This document shows positions 8,103 through 9,393 of a stretch of 9,393 nt of DNA, in pieces. The notes beneath the pieces were generated by a model. That model was not told where the DNA came from and made no database searches. It saw nothing but the letters and a program-made list of their open reading frames with translations. Position 1 is the first letter of the stretch. Each line of letters opens with the position of its first letter. The stretch is from Ruaniaceae bacterium (GTDB taxonomy: Bacteria > Actinomycetota > Actinomycetes > Actinomycetales > Actinomycetaceae). Location of the stretch: contig JAKDIE010000033.1 in assembly GCA_030450655.1 (NCBI GenBank), positions 1-9,393 on the forward strand, read 5' to 3'. The position numbers were made by a program, and so were the translations under genes.

Positions 8103-9393
8103 TCAGCGACCCTCAGCCGATTCGAGAATCTCTCGAGCGCGCGCATGGCGAGCCAGCACACCGGCAGTTGGAAGCACCAGCACACTGCGCACATTCTCGT
8201 CGACGGCGCCCCGCACGGCCTCGCGGTACTCCTCCGCCGCGCTCTCGCGGGCATCCTGCACCACTCGCGGCACCTGAACGAACAAGAGAACGGAGGCCAC
8301 GGCAACTCCCACCGCCCCAAGAATCACCACCGCCAGCGGGCCACCGCTCGGTCCATTCACCGGATCAAGGAGACCGAACACGGCAAGCCCGATAAGCCCG
8401 ACGGCGAGCGCGGCCGCCACCGCTCCTGCGCTCACGAAGCCCCTTGCGCGCCCCTTGCGGGGGGCCGGCACCGCGACAGCCTCCAACGTGGACATTGCCG
8501 AATCGTGGAGCGCCCGCACGGAGGGCAGCTGCTCTTCGACCGCATCCGCCCAGGCCGGAGGCAGGCCGTCCGTGGCCCGTGCCGCCCACGAGGAGCCGAT
8601 CGCCGCCACCGCCGCGCGCCCGGGGGCTCTGGGTCGCATCCCCTCACCTCGCCCTGCCACAATGGCGTCCGCCACGGCAGGAACACCGCTCGCTGCGAGG
8701 AGTTCGAGCACCACCTCCTCAACCACGGCGTCGTCAACGTTCGCTTCAGACTCGCCGAGATAGGACAGCAGCGTGGCCGCAATCTGGGAGATTTCTGCTT
8801 CGATGGTCCGCCTCGCGGTGGATTCACCCGCCACTGCGCCCGTCAGCCGAGTCCACAACTCGTCCACGCCCTCGCCTGAGATCGCGCAGGTGGTGAGCAC
8901 GTCGACGTCGGGCAGACCGTCCTCGACGAGGAGACGCTTCACATCCTGAACGATGGTGCGAACCCCATCGCTCGTGAGGGTATCGATCTGGTTGACGATC
9001 ACCACCATCGCCTCCGCGCGGCGGCGAAGCACGCGGAGGTACTTGGTGTGCAGGAGATGATCTGCGTACTTCTGGGGATCCACCACCCACACGAGGACGT
9101 CAACGACTGGCAGCAACTGTTCCACTTGCCGCAGATGAGCCTCCTCCACGGAGTCATTATCTGGCAGGTCGAGGAGCACGAGGCCGGAGGCGTCGCCCGG
9201 GCGACTGCGCGAACCGGCGCCAGGAAGAGTCATGCGCCGGCCACGGTCAAGCCCTAGGAAGTCGAGTATCGGATCCCCCTCGTTGCCCCATGAGCATGAG
9301 GAGGCGCGGCGCGTGGTGGGCCGAATCACGCCGTCGTCCGCGAACGTCGATTCGGTCAGAGAGTTGAACAGCGAGGACTTGCCGGAGCCGGTT
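8103..9393 (-). CDS. YfjP-like dynamin/Era-type GTPase with two C-terminal membrane helices, N-terminus cut by window edge
   Basis: A GTPase of the YfjP/50S-binding-GTPase-like group that should sit at the membrane through its C-terminus. About 430 residues are visible. The P-loop is already under way at the edge (TGSGKSSLFN, first complete codon at 9392), followed by the switch region RPTTRR (24-29), G3 LLDLPDNDS with DLPD in place of DxxG (as is usual in this group), VVDPQKYAD, the specificity motif NQID (134-137) and a G5-like CAISGEG. A helical region follows, then two hydrophobic helices at about 319-342 and 352-375, each some 20-24 residues rich in Ala, Val, Leu and Gly, and a charged tail. 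In actinomycetes such genes often sit next to a second GTPase, which may lie just beyond the right edge. Function is unknown; roles in membrane remodelling or cell division are suggested by dynamin-like relatives only. Confidence 0.88.
   Translation of the reverse strand, partial: TGSGKSSLFNSLTESTFADDGVIRPTTRRASSCSWGNEGDPILDFLGLDRGRRMTLPGAGSRSRPGDASGLVLLDLPDNDSVEEAHLRQVEQLLPVVDVLVWVVDPQKYADHLLHTKYLRVLRRRAEAMVVIVNQIDTLTSDGVRTIVQDVKRLLVEDGLPDVDVLTTCAISGEGVDELWTRLTGAVAGESTARRTIEAEISQIAATLLSYLGESEANVDDAVVEEVVLELLAASGVPAVADAIVAGRGEGMRPRAPGRAAVAAIGSSWAARATDGLPPAWADAVEEQLPSVRALHDSAMSTLEAVAVPAPRKGRARGFVSAGAVAAALAVGLIGLAVFGLLDPVNGPSGGPLAVVILGAVGVAVASVLLFVQVPRVVQDARESAAEEYREAVRGAVDENVRSVLVLPTAGVLARHARAREILESAEGR

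Noticed and set aside
8076..8879. Plus-strand open frame (267 codons) opposite the GTPase gene
   Set aside because: Arg/His/Pro-rich translation typical of an antisense shadow; the opposite strand encodes a coherent GTPase with membrane helices.

Overview
The window is gene-dense, high-GC bacterial DNA with short gaps, ATGA start/stop overlaps and GTG starts. Protein-level resemblance (MalQ with its actinobacterial N-terminal module, an Ada/AraC/AlkA fusion next to Ogt, a tail-less SSB beside EttA, a YfjP-type GTPase with C-terminal membrane helices) points to an actinomycete (Actinomycetota). The order cannot be fixed from sequence alone; a Micrococcales- or Actinomycetales-like organism would fit. 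No rRNA, tRNA, CRISPR array, insertion sequence, integrase or prophage gene was seen. This looks like a chromosomal core region rather than a mobile island.

Layout. (1) 1-513, minus: the N-terminal 171 residues of a 4-alpha-glucanotransferase (malQ), cut by the left edge. (2) 514-609: a divergent gap with dyad symmetries. (3) 610-3149, plus: PTS enzyme I (ptsI) overlapping an acyl-CoA thioesterase II (tesB) by 4 bases. (4) 3239-5301, plus: an Ada-N/AraC/AlkA fusion overlapping an O6-methylguanine-DNA methyltransferase (ogt) by 4 bases, forming an alkylation-repair pair. (5) 5364-9393, minus: a run transcribed right to left, made of a YfjP-like GTPase (cut by the right edge), a short SSB, EttA and a small hotdog thioesterase. 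Groups 4 and 5 converge at 5302-5363. No gene-free stretch exceeds about 120 bases.

How the genes fit together. MalQ and enzyme I both belong to carbohydrate use and share a divergent control region, but no HPr or EII gene is in view. The Ada-AlkA/Ogt pair splits the functions of E. coli Ada over two polypeptides and adds a base-excision glycosylase; the first protein is probably the methylation-activated regulator of its own operon. The minus-strand run combines a membrane GTPase, single-stranded DNA binding, ribosome-associated translation control and thioester hydrolysis, with no obvious common pathway.

The strongest oddity is enzyme I. The position equivalent to the catalytic Cys502 of E. 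coli EI is Ser476, and the conserved Lys after the GxD motif is Thr326, while the phosphorylated His185 and the metal and PEP ligands are kept. Other points worth a look are the SSB without an acidic tip, a DnaA-box-like dyad cluster upstream of ssb, and a perfect GC hairpin between ssb and ettA. I did not find a clearly new multi-gene system.
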